Shown: positions 9,526 to 18,209 of the stretch, piece by piece
How positions within the stretch are numbered: position 1 is the stretch's first letter
Layout: each line of letters begins with the position of its first letter
Source: Deltaproteobacteria bacterium
GTDB taxonomy: Bacteria; Desulfobacterota; Binatia; JACPRU01
Length of the DNA: 64,000 nt
Reading direction: 5' to 3'
NCBI GenBank assembly: GCA_016189835.1
Contig: JACPRU010000046.1
Coordinates: forward strand, 1 to 64,000
Notes under the pieces: model-generated
What the model was told of the DNA's origin: nothing
The model's database searches: none
Seen by the model: the letters and a program-made list of their open reading frames with translations, nothing else
Translations under genes and position numbers: made by a program

Positions 9526-9912
9526 TTACGGTCCCCGTGGCGTCGCGAGCCGCTCGTGTCCGTGAGCGAGCGCTCGGCTCTCGCTTGCCGCCTTCTCGAG
9601 GCCCTCGGCGATCCGCAGACAGTGCGCGGCCATCTCGGCATACTCCGGACCGGCGGCCTGTTGGCCCGCCTCGGCCGGCACGGATCTCTGCGCGTATCTG
9701 GTCGCGAGTCCTCGGTGGAAGGCGGCTGCGATTTCGTGCTCCTTCGCTTTGGTCAGGAGAATCGGGGCGATGGCCAGATGGTCCGTCGGCCTATCGGCCC
9801 TCTCGATGCGGCGCTCGAGATCGGCGGTCCGCGAGGGGGTGGCGAGCCATACCAGCGACGCTCCGAGCACAACTCCGACCAGAAGAAGCCCGACGATTTG
9901 CATCAATCTCAT
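9526..9912 (-). CDS. Small exported/membrane-anchored helical protein, paralog of 9004..9360
   Basis: MRLMQIVGLLLVGVVLGASLVWLA N-term; ...HCLRIAEGLEKAASESRALAHGHERLA aligns with the neighbour. Confidence 0.55.
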   Translation of the reverse strand: MRLMQIVGLLLVGVVLGASLVWLATPSRTADLERRIERADRPTDHLAIAPILLTKAKEHEIAAAFHRGLATRYAQRSVPAEAGQQAAGPEYAEMAAHCLRIAEGLEKAASESRALAHGHERLATPRGP

Positions 9913-9973
9913 GGGGTCCTCCCAGCCCGCGACCGACTTCGATCTCACGCCCCAGCCTCGCGTTTCCCGTCGG

Positions 9974-10381
9974 TCACGACTCTTCGCTTGGCGGCGGCCC
10001 CGAGCAGTTCTCGCAGAGCCAGCCGCTCGTCTCGACGAGCGGGATCGAGAAGAAATCCCCCGCCGCGCGGCGGGGTACCGGGCTGGGTCGTGACGACGAC
10101 TCCTCATGTTGCATGTGGCATTCGCAGGTCTCGTCACAGAAGCACGAAGGCCTGCGGCAGTGCTCCGTCCGATAGAGCCGGAGCATCTCGCTCACCAAGC
10201 GTTGCGGATCCGATTCGTAGAAGACGCGCGCAGCGGTTTCCGTAGAGCAGATGCGGAGGATCTCGCGGACTATGCCGGTGATCCCACCCGTTCCCATGAG
10301 GACCCCGATGAGCTTCCCCTCCTCGCAGGCCCCCCGACGATCGCCGCTGGCGGCGCCCATGACGCCGATCTTCAAACGCAT
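9974..10381 (-). CDS. LOG/SLOG-family (TIGR00725-like) protein with apparent in-frame internal deletion and Cys-rich C-terminal tail
   Basis: MRLKIGVMGAASG directly joined to GACEEGKLIGVLMGTGGITGIVREIL...VFYESDPQRLV; tail CRRPSCFCDETCECHMQH...CENC. Confidence 0.55.
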   Translation of the reverse strand: MRLKIGVMGAASGDRRGACEEGKLIGVLMGTGGITGIVREILRICSTETAARVFYESDPQRLVSEMLRLYRTEHCRRPSCFCDETCECHMQHEESSSRPSPVPRRAAGDFFSIPLVETSGWLCENCSGPPPSEES

Positions 10382-10428
10382 CGTGAGTCCGTGCTCGGCG
10401 AACAGGGCTGTGCCTTCCGTGCTCATGT

Positions 10429-10863
10429 CTACTCCAGGTGATCCTGCGAAGGCTTCGCGCCGGGTCGCGGACCGAAGCGGAGCAGGAGAAAGACGAGAAT
10501 CGCGGTCGCGATCGACATCAGCTCCATTCCGGCGCCGACCGAGACGCCAATCGCCGCCGTCACCCAGAGGCTCGCTGCCGTGGTCAGGCCGTGAACTAGG
10601 TCGCGCTGGTGAAGGATCGCTCCCGCCCCAAGGAAGCCGATGCCCGTGACGACCTGTGCCGCGACGCGGGCTGGATCACTCGCGCCTCCGAAGCCGTACA
10701 GCGAGACCAGGGTGAAGAGCGCCGCGCCGAGGCTCACCATGCCGTGAGTCCGGACGCCGGCGGGTTTTCCGGCGCTCTCTCGCTCGTAGCCGATCACGGC
10801 CCCAAGCACGGCGGCGACGAACAGCCGCAGGAGCATCTGTCCGTGGATCTCCAGCGAAATCAC
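10429..10863 (-). CDS. MgtC/SapB family protein
   Basis: AVLGAVIGYERESAGKPAGVRTHGMVSLGAALFT...QVVTGIGFLGAGAILH. Confidence 0.88.
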   Translation of the reverse strand: MISLEIHGQMLLRLFVAAVLGAVIGYERESAGKPAGVRTHGMVSLGAALFTLVSLYGFGGASDPARVAAQVVTGIGFLGAGAILHQRDLVHGLTTAASLWVTAAIGVSVGAGMELMSIATAILVFLLLRFGPRPGAKPSQDHLE

Positions 10864-12047
10864 GGCGCAGCTTCCTTCGTGCCCGCCGAGGAGCGTCTGG
10901 GTCCAAGCGGGATCGTTCGTTTCGGCGCGAACGCGAGCCCCGCGACACGAAGGTAACGGCCGGGCTCACGGGCGAAGCAGTCGAGGCAGTTCGGCGAACA
11001 GAAATAGTAGAGCACCCCGTCGTGCGTCAGGTTCGCGCGGGCCCGCGCCGGGTTCACGACCATGGCGCAAACCGGGTCGAAGTAGAGGCTCAGGGAGCGC
11101 TCGCCGCTCCGGGGCCGCCGCGGAGGCGATTCCAGGAGCCGCAGGATCTCCGGTAGCGCAGCTTCCGCTGCCCGCCGCCCGGCCCGAAGTGCCTCCTCGA
11201 GCCGGTTCAAGTCGCGGAGCCCCATGTCGCCGAGCTCCGGCTCGATGAGGATTTCTGGCCCCGCCATCGCGGCCACGAGCGCCGTCTGACGCTCGAGGAG
11301 GATCTCCGCCGCGCGCGTCACGATCTCGAACGAGACCTTGGCGGTGGCGGGGTTGGGAACGATGCCGCCGAGCCGCGAGAGGAACGACGTCAGCCGCCAC
11401 TGGAGCTGAGGAATCCGCCGCGAGCGCGGGGCGCCCACGCGCACGGCGACGACGATGTCGGGTTCCGCCATCCAGGCGACGTCCATCGGCAAGACGTTCG
11501 CCACCCCTCCGTCCACGAGCCAGCGCCCGTCGAGCCGGACCGGCGGCAGGACCCCGGGCACGGCGCACGTCGCCTGCACCGCCGGGCGCAGCGGGCCGCT
11601 GTGCAGGATGACCTGGGTTCCCTCCTCGAGATCGACCGCGGTGACCGCGAGTGGCGTGGCGAGCTCCTCGAAGGTGCCCGGGAGAAGGCGCGCGATCGAC
11701 GGAAACAGCGAATCCCATCTCATGAGCCCACCGGGCAGGAACCAGCGCGGAAAGCGGAAGCTTCGCGCCGCCTCGGCGATCTCCCGTGCCTTTAGGCCGG
11801 TGCTGCTCGAGGCTCCGATGAGCCCGCCCATGCTGCTCCCGGCGATGAAGTCGACGGCGAGCCCCTCGCGCTCGAGGACCTCGATCACTCCGATGTGCGC
11901 GAGCCCGCGAGCCGCGCCGCCGCCGAGAGCGAGCGCGAGGCGCGCCCGCGGAGCCCGCGCGCCTGGCGCGAGGGCCGACGGCCCACCGCGGACCCCGGCG
12001 CTCATCAGTCTTCTGGGAGATCCTTCTTCGGGCTCTTCCGCCTTCAT
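10860..12047 (-). CDS. Patatin-like phospholipase (RssA-type) with C-terminal YHS domain
   Basis: LALGGGAARGLAHIGVIEVLE...GSSMGGLIGA, DGGVANVLP; C-term FDPVCAMVVNPARARANLTHDGVLYYFCSPNCLDCFAREPGRYL. Confidence 0.85.
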   Translation of the reverse strand: MKAEEPEEGSPRRLMSAGVRGGPSALAPGARAPRARLALALGGGAARGLAHIGVIEVLEREGLAVDFIAGSSMGGLIGASSSTGLKAREIAEAARSFRFPRWFLPGGLMRWDSLFPSIARLLPGTFEELATPLAVTAVDLEEGTQVILHSGPLRPAVQATCAVPGVLPPVRLDGRWLVDGGVANVLPMDVAWMAEPDIVVAVRVGAPRSRRIPQLQWRLTSFLSRLGGIVPNPATAKVSFEIVTRAAEILLERQTALVAAMAGPEILIEPELGDMGLRDLNRLEEALRAGRRAAEAALPEILRLLESPPRRPRSGERSLSLYFDPVCAMVVNPARARANLTHDGVLYYFCSPNCLDCFAREPGRYLRVAGLAFAPKRTIPLGPRRSSAGTKEAAP

Positions 12048-12071
12048 GGGTTTCTCCCGGAGTGTCGGCTC

Positions 12072-12128
12072 CTACAGGTATGCGTTCGTCGCGTACTGCT
12101 GCATCCGGCAGACCGGATCTCGCGGCAT
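12072..12128 (-). pseudogene. Possible truncated YHS-domain ORF (18 aa)
   Basis: MPRDPVCRMQQYATNAYL* begins with the YHS signature DPVCxM but is cut short. Confidence 0.3.
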
Positions 12129-12133
12129 CTCGG

Positions 12134-12760
12134 TCACCCCGACCGCCGCGCCTCGATCGCCTTGACGACGTCGAAGTAGACGTTTTCCTCGCGCACGATC
12201 GCGAAGCCCGCGCGGAGGACGTTCCCTACCGTGTCGCGGTTCATCTCGGGACCGAAGCGGCGGCTCAGGGGCGTCATCACGTCCTGCAGCACGGCAATCG
12301 GGCCGACGCGGCTCCGCACGTGCTCGAACATCAGAAGCCGCCCGCCGCGCCGGAGGCAGCGCCGGAGCTCCACGAGGCCGCACACGGGGTCGGGGACCGA
12401 GCAGAAGGTGCACGAGGTCGCGACCGTGTCGAAGGACTCGTCGGCGAACTCGAGCGCGCGGACGTCCATGATGCGAAGCTCGAGCTTTCCGGGATAGCGT
12501 TCCGCCCGCGGGCGCGCTCGCTCGATCATGGCGGGGCTCACGTCGATCGCGGTGATCTCGAGGCCCGATGGGAAAAAAGCGAAGTCGCCCCCCGTCCCGG
12601 CAGCGACCACCAGGCAGCGGCCCGTCATTCGCGCAAAGAGCCGCGTCTTGGCGTCGCCGAATCTATGGACTTCGCCCCAAGTGACCCAGTCATACGTGCG
12701 GCTGGCACGGTCCCACTTGGCGCGCAGCGCCCCGCCCGCGCTCGTCGTCTGCGTCGTCAT
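12134..12760 (-). CDS. Class I SAM-dependent methyltransferase (UbiE-like)
   Basis: CLVVAAGTGGDFAFFP, ITAIDVSPAMIERAR, ADESFDTVATSCTFCSVPDP. Confidence 0.8.
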   Translation of the reverse strand: MTTQTTSAGGALRAKWDRASRTYDWVTWGEVHRFGDAKTRLFARMTGRCLVVAAGTGGDFAFFPSGLEITAIDVSPAMIERARPRAERYPGKLELRIMDVRALEFADESFDTVATSCTFCSVPDPVCGLVELRRCLRRGGRLLMFEHVRSRVGPIAVLQDVMTPLSRRFGPEMNRDTVGNVLRAGFAIVREENVYFDVVKAIEARRSG

Positions 12761-13134
12761 CGGTCCGACCCTTCCGGACGGAGCGCCCGATCGTAGAGCT
12801 CGACCCCGGCGGTCACCACGGCGCCGAACAGGCCGCCGACGAGGACCGCCGACGAGAGCGTGGGCGACCCTCCGTGTACGCTGTCCCGCATCGCGAAGAG
12901 CATGCCGCCGTACATGCCGATGAGGCTTCCCGGCACCATCACCTGGAAGGGGCCGAGCAGTGGCGAGAAAAGAAGAGCTAGAAGAAGGTGCACGGCCGAG
13001 CCGACGACCGCCCCGAGGAGCATCGCCACGACCATGTCCGTCCCACCCGCGCCAACGCCGCGAACGGCCAGCGCGGTCACCGCCCCGGTGAGGGCCCCGG
13101 CGAGGTGGTCACCGACGACGAAGAGAATTTTCAC
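12757..13134 (-). CDS. Small multi-spanning membrane protein
   Basis: GTG start KILFVVGDHLAGALTGAVTAL..., several hydrophobic segments, overlaps next gene start. Confidence 0.5.
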   Translation of the reverse strand: MKILFVVGDHLAGALTGAVTALAVRGVGAGGTDMVVAMLLGAVVGSAVHLLLALLFSPLLGPFQVMVPGSLIGMYGGMLFAMRDSVHGGSPTLSSAVLVGGLFGAVVTAGVELYDRALRPEGSDR

Positions 13135-13561
13135 GGTTCCTCCTACGGTTCGGTCCGCGCTCCTGCCGTCCCGCGGACAGATAGCTGTCGGGATCGCGCG
13201 CGAACGCCTCGAGGTTCGCCTCGGAGCGGAAGAAGTAAGCGCGTCCGTGCCAGGCGTAGGCGGGCGCTTCGGCTTTGTCGACCGGCTCGCCGCTGACCGG
13301 ATCCTTCGCCCGGCGAAGGTGCTCCGGATTCGCGGCGAAGCCGGCGACACAGCCGGCGCAGCAGAGATAGTAGGTCTTGCCCTGGTAGGCGTACGCGAGG
13401 CCACTCTTGGCCTGCACCTGATCCTGGATCATGCAGATTCTGCTCCGATCCTCGATCCGGCCGCCGTACGTCGCCGGATTGCGGACATCGCCGGCCATCG
13501 CCAGGGACACGATCGCCACGACGAGGGCTGCGACCAGTGCGACAAGAGAGTTCCGCTTCAT
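13109..13561 (-). CDS. Exported protein with two YHS-like metal-binding repeats
   Basis: MKRNSLVALVAALVVAIVSLAMAG signal; YAYQGKTYYLCCAGCVAGFAANPEHL and YAWHGRAYFFRSEANLEAFARDPDSYL. Confidence 0.7.
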   Translation of the reverse strand: MKRNSLVALVAALVVAIVSLAMAGDVRNPATYGGRIEDRSRICMIQDQVQAKSGLAYAYQGKTYYLCCAGCVAGFAANPEHLRRAKDPVSGEPVDKAEAPAYAWHGRAYFFRSEANLEAFARDPDSYLSAGRQERGPNRRRNRENSLRRR

Positions 13562-13602
13562 TCCGATTTCCCCTTTTCGGGAGCGACGCAGATCCGTCGT
13601 GG

Positions 13603-16600
13603 TCACGCGACCCTCCGCCGGAGCTCCCGCTCCTTCCAGATCGTGTAGATCGCCGGGTAGACGACGAGCTCGAGGATCATCGAGGTGATCACTCCACCCA
13701 CCATCGGCGCAGCGATCCGCTTCATGACGTCGGCGCCGGTGCCGTGGCTCCAGAGGATCGGGATCAGACCGGCGAGGATCACCGACACGGTCATTATCTT
13801 CGGGCGGACGCGCTTCACCGCGCCGTGGAGCACCGCCTCCTCGAGGTCGGCGAGCGTCTTGAGCTTCCCTTTCGCCTTCCACTCCTTCCAGGCGAGATCG
13901 AGGTAGAGGAGCATGACGACGCCCGTCTCGGCGTCGAGACCGGCGAGCGCGATGAGCCCCACCCAGACCGCGACGCTCAGGTTGTAGTCGAGGACGTAGA
14001 GGAGCCAGAACGCGCCGACGAGCGAGAAGGGAACCGCCAGCAGCACGATCATCGTCTCGATGAGGGAGGTCGTGTTCAGGTAGATGAGCACGAAGATGAT
14101 GAGGCCCGTGAGCGGCAGGACGTACTTCAGCCGCTCCTTCGCGCGCTGCATGTACTCGTACTGGCCGCTCCACTCGAGGTGGTACCCCGGAGGCAGCTCG
14201 ACGCGCTCCTCGACGATCCGCTTGGCGTCCTCGACGTAGCCGCCGAGGTCGCGGCCGGCGACGTCGACGTACACGTAGCCGGCCAGCTCGGCGCCCTCGC
14301 TCCGGATCACCGTGGTTCCGGTCGTGAAGCGGACGTCCGCGAGCTGGCCGATCGGGATCAACGCTCCCGTCGAGCTCGGGACGAGCACGCGCCGGAGGCG
14401 CTCGAGGTCGTTGCGGTAGTCGCGGAAGTAGCGGACGTTGACCGAGTAGCGCTCGCGGCCCTCGATCGTCGTCGTGATGTTCATGCCGCCGACGGCGGTC
14501 AGGATCACGTCCTCGACGTCGTCGATCGTGAGGCCGTAGCGGGCGATCTCGTCGCGCAGGATGTCGAAGTCGAGATAGTAGCCGCCGGCGACGCGCTCGG
14601 CGTACACGTTGCGGGTCCCGGCGACCCCGCGCACCACCTTCTCGATCTCCTCGCCGACCTTCTGGATGGTCTCGAGCTTCGGGCCGAGGACCTTGATGCC
14701 GATGGGGGTGCGGATCCCCGTCGAGAGCATGTCGGTCCGCGCCTTGATCGGCATCGTCCAGGCGTTCGCGACGCCGGGGATCTGCATCGCCCGATCCATC
14801 TCCTCGACGAGTTCCTCGGGGGTGATGCGCCGCCGCTCGGGCCAGATCCGTCCCAATGCGGCCCCGAGCCAGCTCGGTGCCCACGACGAGTACCAGCGCT
14901 CGACGTCGATCTCGCGCCACTCCTCCTCGGGCCGGAGAACGATCGTGTTCTCCATCATCTCGAGCGGCGCCGGATCCGTCGGGCTCGTCGACCGGCCCGC
15001 CTTCCCGAGAACCGAAACCACCTCGGGAAAGCTCTTGATGATCCGGTCCTGCACCTGGAGCGTCTGCTGCGCCTGCGTGATCGACATGCCGGGCAGGCCC
15101 GTCGGCATGTAGAGGAGCGTTCCCTCGTAGAGGGGCGGCATGAACTCCGAGCCGAGCTGCTGGTAGACGGGGATCGTACCCCCGATCAGCAACGCCGCCA
15201 CGACGATCACCGGCCAGCGGAAGTGGAGCGAGAAGCGGGCAACGGGATCGTAGAGGCGCATCAGGAGCCGGCTCACCGGATGCTTCTCCTCGGGCGTGAT
15301 CTTCCCCCGGATGAAGATCGTCATCAGGGTCGGCGTGAGCGTCACCGCGAGCAGCGAGGCGAAGAGCATCGCGAAGGTCTTGGTGTAGGCGAGCGGCTTG
15401 AAGAGCCTTCCTTCCTGCGCCTCGAGGGCGAAGATCGGCAGGAAGCCGACGGTGATCACGAGGAGCGCGAAGAAGAGCGACGGCCCGACCTGCATCGCCG
15501 CCTCGACCACGGCCTCGGCCTTGCTCCCCTCCCGACCCTCCTCCTGCCAGCGCTCGAGCACCTTGTGCGAGTTCTCGACCATGATGATCGCGGCGTCGAC
15601 CATCGCGCCGATCGCGATCGCGATGCCGCCGAGCGACATCACGTTCGAGTTGATCCGGAGGTAGTACATGCAGATGAACGAGATCAGGATCGCGACCGGG
15701 AGCGTGAGGATGATCACCAGCGCGCTCGGCAGGTGGAACAAGAAGATGAGGCAGACGACGCTGACCGCGATCGAGAGCTTCAGGATCTCCTCCTTCAGCG
15801 TGTCGATCGAGCGATGGATCAGCTCGGAGCGGTCGTAGGTGGTGACGATCTCGACGCCCTTCGGGAGCGACGACGAGACCTCGGTGATCTTCTCCTTCAC
15901 GCGCTCGATCACGCCGAGCACGTCCTCGAAGTACCGGACGACGACGATCCCGCCGACGACCTCCTGGTTCCCGTCGAGCTCGGTCAGCCCGCGACGGATG
16001 TCCGGGCCGAGGCGCACCGTGCCGAGGTCGCGGACGAGCACGGGCGTGCCCTTCTCGTCGGTCGTGACCACGATCTTCTCGATGTCGGCGATCGAGCGGA
16101 TGTAGCCGCGGCCGCGCACCATGTACTCGCGGCCGGTGAACTCGACGACGCGCCCGCCGGTGTCGTTGTTGCCCTTGCGGATCGATTCGATGACTTGCGA
16201 GAGCGGCAGCCCGTAGGCGAGAAGCCGGCTCGGATTCACCACGACCTGGTACTGCTTCTCGTAGCCCCCGACCCGCGCCACCTCGGCCACGCCCGGGACC
16301 GCCTGTAGCCAATAGCGGATGTACCAGTCGTTGAGCGTACGGAGCTGCGCGAGGTCGTACTTCCCCGAGTGGTCGACGACGGCGTACTGGAACGCCCAGC
16401 CGACGCCCGTCGCGTCAGGGCCGATCACCGGGGCGACGCCGGCCGGTAGCTTCCCGGTGACCGCCTGCATGTACTCGAGCACGCGCGTGCGTGCCCAGTA
16501 GAGGTCGGTGCCGTCCTCGAAGATGACATAGACGAACGAGTAGCCGAAGAAGGAGTAGCCGCGGACCACCTCCACCTTCGGAGCGGAGAGGAGCGTGGTC

Positions 16601-16809
16601 ACGATCGGATACGTGACCTGGTCCTCCACGAGCGTCGGGCTCCGCTCCGACCACTCGGCATAGACGATCACCTGCACGTCGGAGAGGTCGGGGAGCGCGT
16701 CGAGGGGCGTGTTACGGAGCGCCCAGATCCCCCAGGCGACCGCGAAGAGCATGAGGAGGAGGACGAAGAAGCGGTTCTTCGCGCAGTACTCGATGATTCC
16801 TCTGACCAT
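13603..16809 (-). CDS. cusA: Heavy-metal efflux RND transporter, CusA/CzcA family
   Basis: 1068 aa; NTPLDALPDLSDVQVIV, GAMVDAAIIMVENSHKVLE, LPGMSITQAQQTLQVQD. Confidence 0.92.
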   Translation of the reverse strand: MVRGIIEYCAKNRFFVLLLMLFAVAWGIWALRNTPLDALPDLSDVQVIVYAEWSERSPTLVEDQVTYPIVTTLLSAPKVEVVRGYSFFGYSFVYVIFEDGTDLYWARTRVLEYMQAVTGKLPAGVAPVIGPDATGVGWAFQYAVVDHSGKYDLAQLRTLNDWYIRYWLQAVPGVAEVARVGGYEKQYQVVVNPSRLLAYGLPLSQVIESIRKGNNDTGGRVVEFTGREYMVRGRGYIRSIADIEKIVVTTDEKGTPVLVRDLGTVRLGPDIRRGLTELDGNQEVVGGIVVVRYFEDVLGVIERVKEKITEVSSSLPKGVEIVTTYDRSELIHRSIDTLKEEILKLSIAVSVVCLIFLFHLPSALVIILTLPVAILISFICMYYLRINSNVMSLGGIAIAIGAMVDAAIIMVENSHKVLERWQEEGREGSKAEAVVEAAMQVGPSLFFALLVITVGFLPIFALEAQEGRLFKPLAYTKTFAMLFASLLAVTLTPTLMTIFIRGKITPEEKHPVSRLLMRLYDPVARFSLHFRWPVIVVAALLIGGTIPVYQQLGSEFMPPLYEGTLLYMPTGLPGMSITQAQQTLQVQDRIIKSFPEVVSVLGKAGRSTSPTDPAPLEMMENTIVLRPEEEWREIDVERWYSSWAPSWLGAALGRIWPERRRITPEELVEEMDRAMQIPGVANAWTMPIKARTDMLSTGIRTPIGIKVLGPKLETIQKVGEEIEKVVRGVAGTRNVYAERVAGGYYLDFDILRDEIARYGLTIDDVEDVILTAVGGMNITTTIEGRERYSVNVRYFRDYRNDLERLRRVLVPSSTGALIPIGQLADVRFTTGTTVIRSEGAELAGYVYVDVAGRDLGGYVEDAKRIVEERVELPPGYHLEWSGQYEYMQRAKERLKYVLPLTGLIIFVLIYLNTTSLIETMIVLLAVPFSLVGAFWLLYVLDYNLSVAVWVGLIALAGLDAETGVVMLLYLDLAWKEWKAKGKLKTLADLEEAVLHGAVKRVRPKIMTVSVILAGLIPILWSHGTGADVMKRIAAPMVGGVITSMILELVVYPAIYTIWKERELRRRVA

Positions 16810-16821
16810 TCCCCTGACCCC

Positions 16822-18207
16822 TCAGTGCTGCCTCCCCTCCATCGCCCCCGTGGCCGACTTGAGCCGGCTCTCGGAGTCGATGAGGAAGTTCGCCGAGGTG
16901 ACGACGCGGTCTCCCGCCTGCACGCCGCTGCGCACCTCGACCCAGCCCTCGCCCTTGGCGCCGAGCGCGACTCGCCGCGGCTCGAAGTGGCCGTCGCCGA
17001 GCGCGACGAAGACGAGCTGCTCGGTGCCCGAGTCGAGGATCGCTTCCTCGGGCGCGGCAAGCCGCTCGCCGAGATCGATCTCGAGCTCGACGTCGGCGTA
17101 CATCCCGGGCTTCAGCCGGTAGTCCGGGTTCGGGAACTCGAGCCGGACCTTGTTCGTGCGGGTCTTCTCGTCGAGGTAGGGGTAGACGTAGCTCACCCGC
17201 CCGCGGAACGTCTCGCCGGGGAAATACGAGAGCCGGATCGCCGCCTCCTGTCCGAGACGAACGAACGGCATCTCGTACTCGTAGACGTCGGCGTAGACCC
17301 AGATCCGCGAGAAGTCGGCGACGGTGTAGAGCTCCATCTCCGGCCCCACGTACTTTCCCTCGTAGACCTCGCGGACGGTGACGAAGCCGCGAATCGGCGA
17401 GTGGAGCGTGAGTGCCTTCTTCGGCTCGCCGCGCTCCTCGAGCGCGCGGATCTGCTCCGGGGTGATGTCCCAGTAGAGGAGGCGGTTCCGGGTCGAGGCG
17501 AGGAGCGAGCGCGCGCCGGAGGCGATCTCGACGACCTTGCTCTCGCCGAGATCCTTCACCCCCTTGAGCGCGAGGAGGTATTCCTCCTGCGTGGAGACGA
17601 GCTCGGGGCTGTAGATCGACACCAGAGGCTGCCCCGTCTCCACGAGCTGCCCCGTGTAGTTGACGGAGGTCTTCTCTACCCAGCCCGCGATTTTCGTGTG
17701 GATGTGCCGAACCTGCGTCTCGTCGATCTCGAGACGGCCGACCGTTCGCACGACGCGCTGAAGGCGACGCTTCTCGACCGCGTCGGTCCGGACGCCGGAG
17801 ATCTGTTGCTTGCGCGCCGAGAGGCGGACGGTTCCCTCGGCCATCTCTCCGGACGCGACCTCGTCGGCGTAGGCGGGCACGAGCTGCGCGCCGCAGTCCG
17901 GAGCCACGCCGGGCTCGTCGGAGCGGTACTGCGGGTGCATCGGGTCCTGCCAGTAGAGGATCTTCCGCTCGCCGGTCTTCACTCCGGCTTGGTGGCCCGC
18001 GTGTTCCCCCGCCGGCTTCACCGCCGCGCCCGCAGCGTGCCCCGCATGCCCCTTCTCGAGCGGCGAGACCTCCCGCGGCTGGTCGCTGCAGCCGGATGGG
18101 AGCGCGGCGAAGACCGCGAACAGCGCCCCCATCGCAGTCAGGCCGCGCTGCGCCGGCCGCTTCGGGAATCGTCGTTCGTCTTTCGGGTCACCCATTCTCG
18201 TCCGCAT
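16822..18207 (-). CDS. cusB: Efflux RND periplasmic adaptor (CusB-like lipoprotein) with heavy-metal-binding domain
   Basis: Lipobox-like LPSGC; YWQDPMHPQYRSDEPGVAPDCG; HlyD-like core ending in GDRVVTSANFLIDSESRLKSA. Confidence 0.87.
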   Translation of the reverse strand: MRTRMGDPKDERRFPKRPAQRGLTAMGALFAVFAALPSGCSDQPREVSPLEKGHAGHAAGAAVKPAGEHAGHQAGVKTGERKILYWQDPMHPQYRSDEPGVAPDCGAQLVPAYADEVASGEMAEGTVRLSARKQQISGVRTDAVEKRRLQRVVRTVGRLEIDETQVRHIHTKIAGWVEKTSVNYTGQLVETGQPLVSIYSPELVSTQEEYLLALKGVKDLGESKVVEIASGARSLLASTRNRLLYWDITPEQIRALEERGEPKKALTLHSPIRGFVTVREVYEGKYVGPEMELYTVADFSRIWVYADVYEYEMPFVRLGQEAAIRLSYFPGETFRGRVSYVYPYLDEKTRTNKVRLEFPNPDYRLKPGMYADVELEIDLGERLAAPEEAILDSGTEQLVFVALGDGHFEPRRVALGAKGEGWVEVRSGVQAGDRVVTSANFLIDSESRLKSATGAMEGRQH

Positions 18208-18209
18208 CT

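Noticed and set aside
13537-16308. Very long plus-strand ORF (923 aa) opposite cusA, and similar long antisense ORFs (3322-5166 -, 20950-23601 +, 40167-42797 +, 55038-57818 -, 62103-63959 -)
   Set aside because: Low-complexity Arg/Ala/His/Asp-rich translations antisense to clear protein families; expected in high-GC coding DNA
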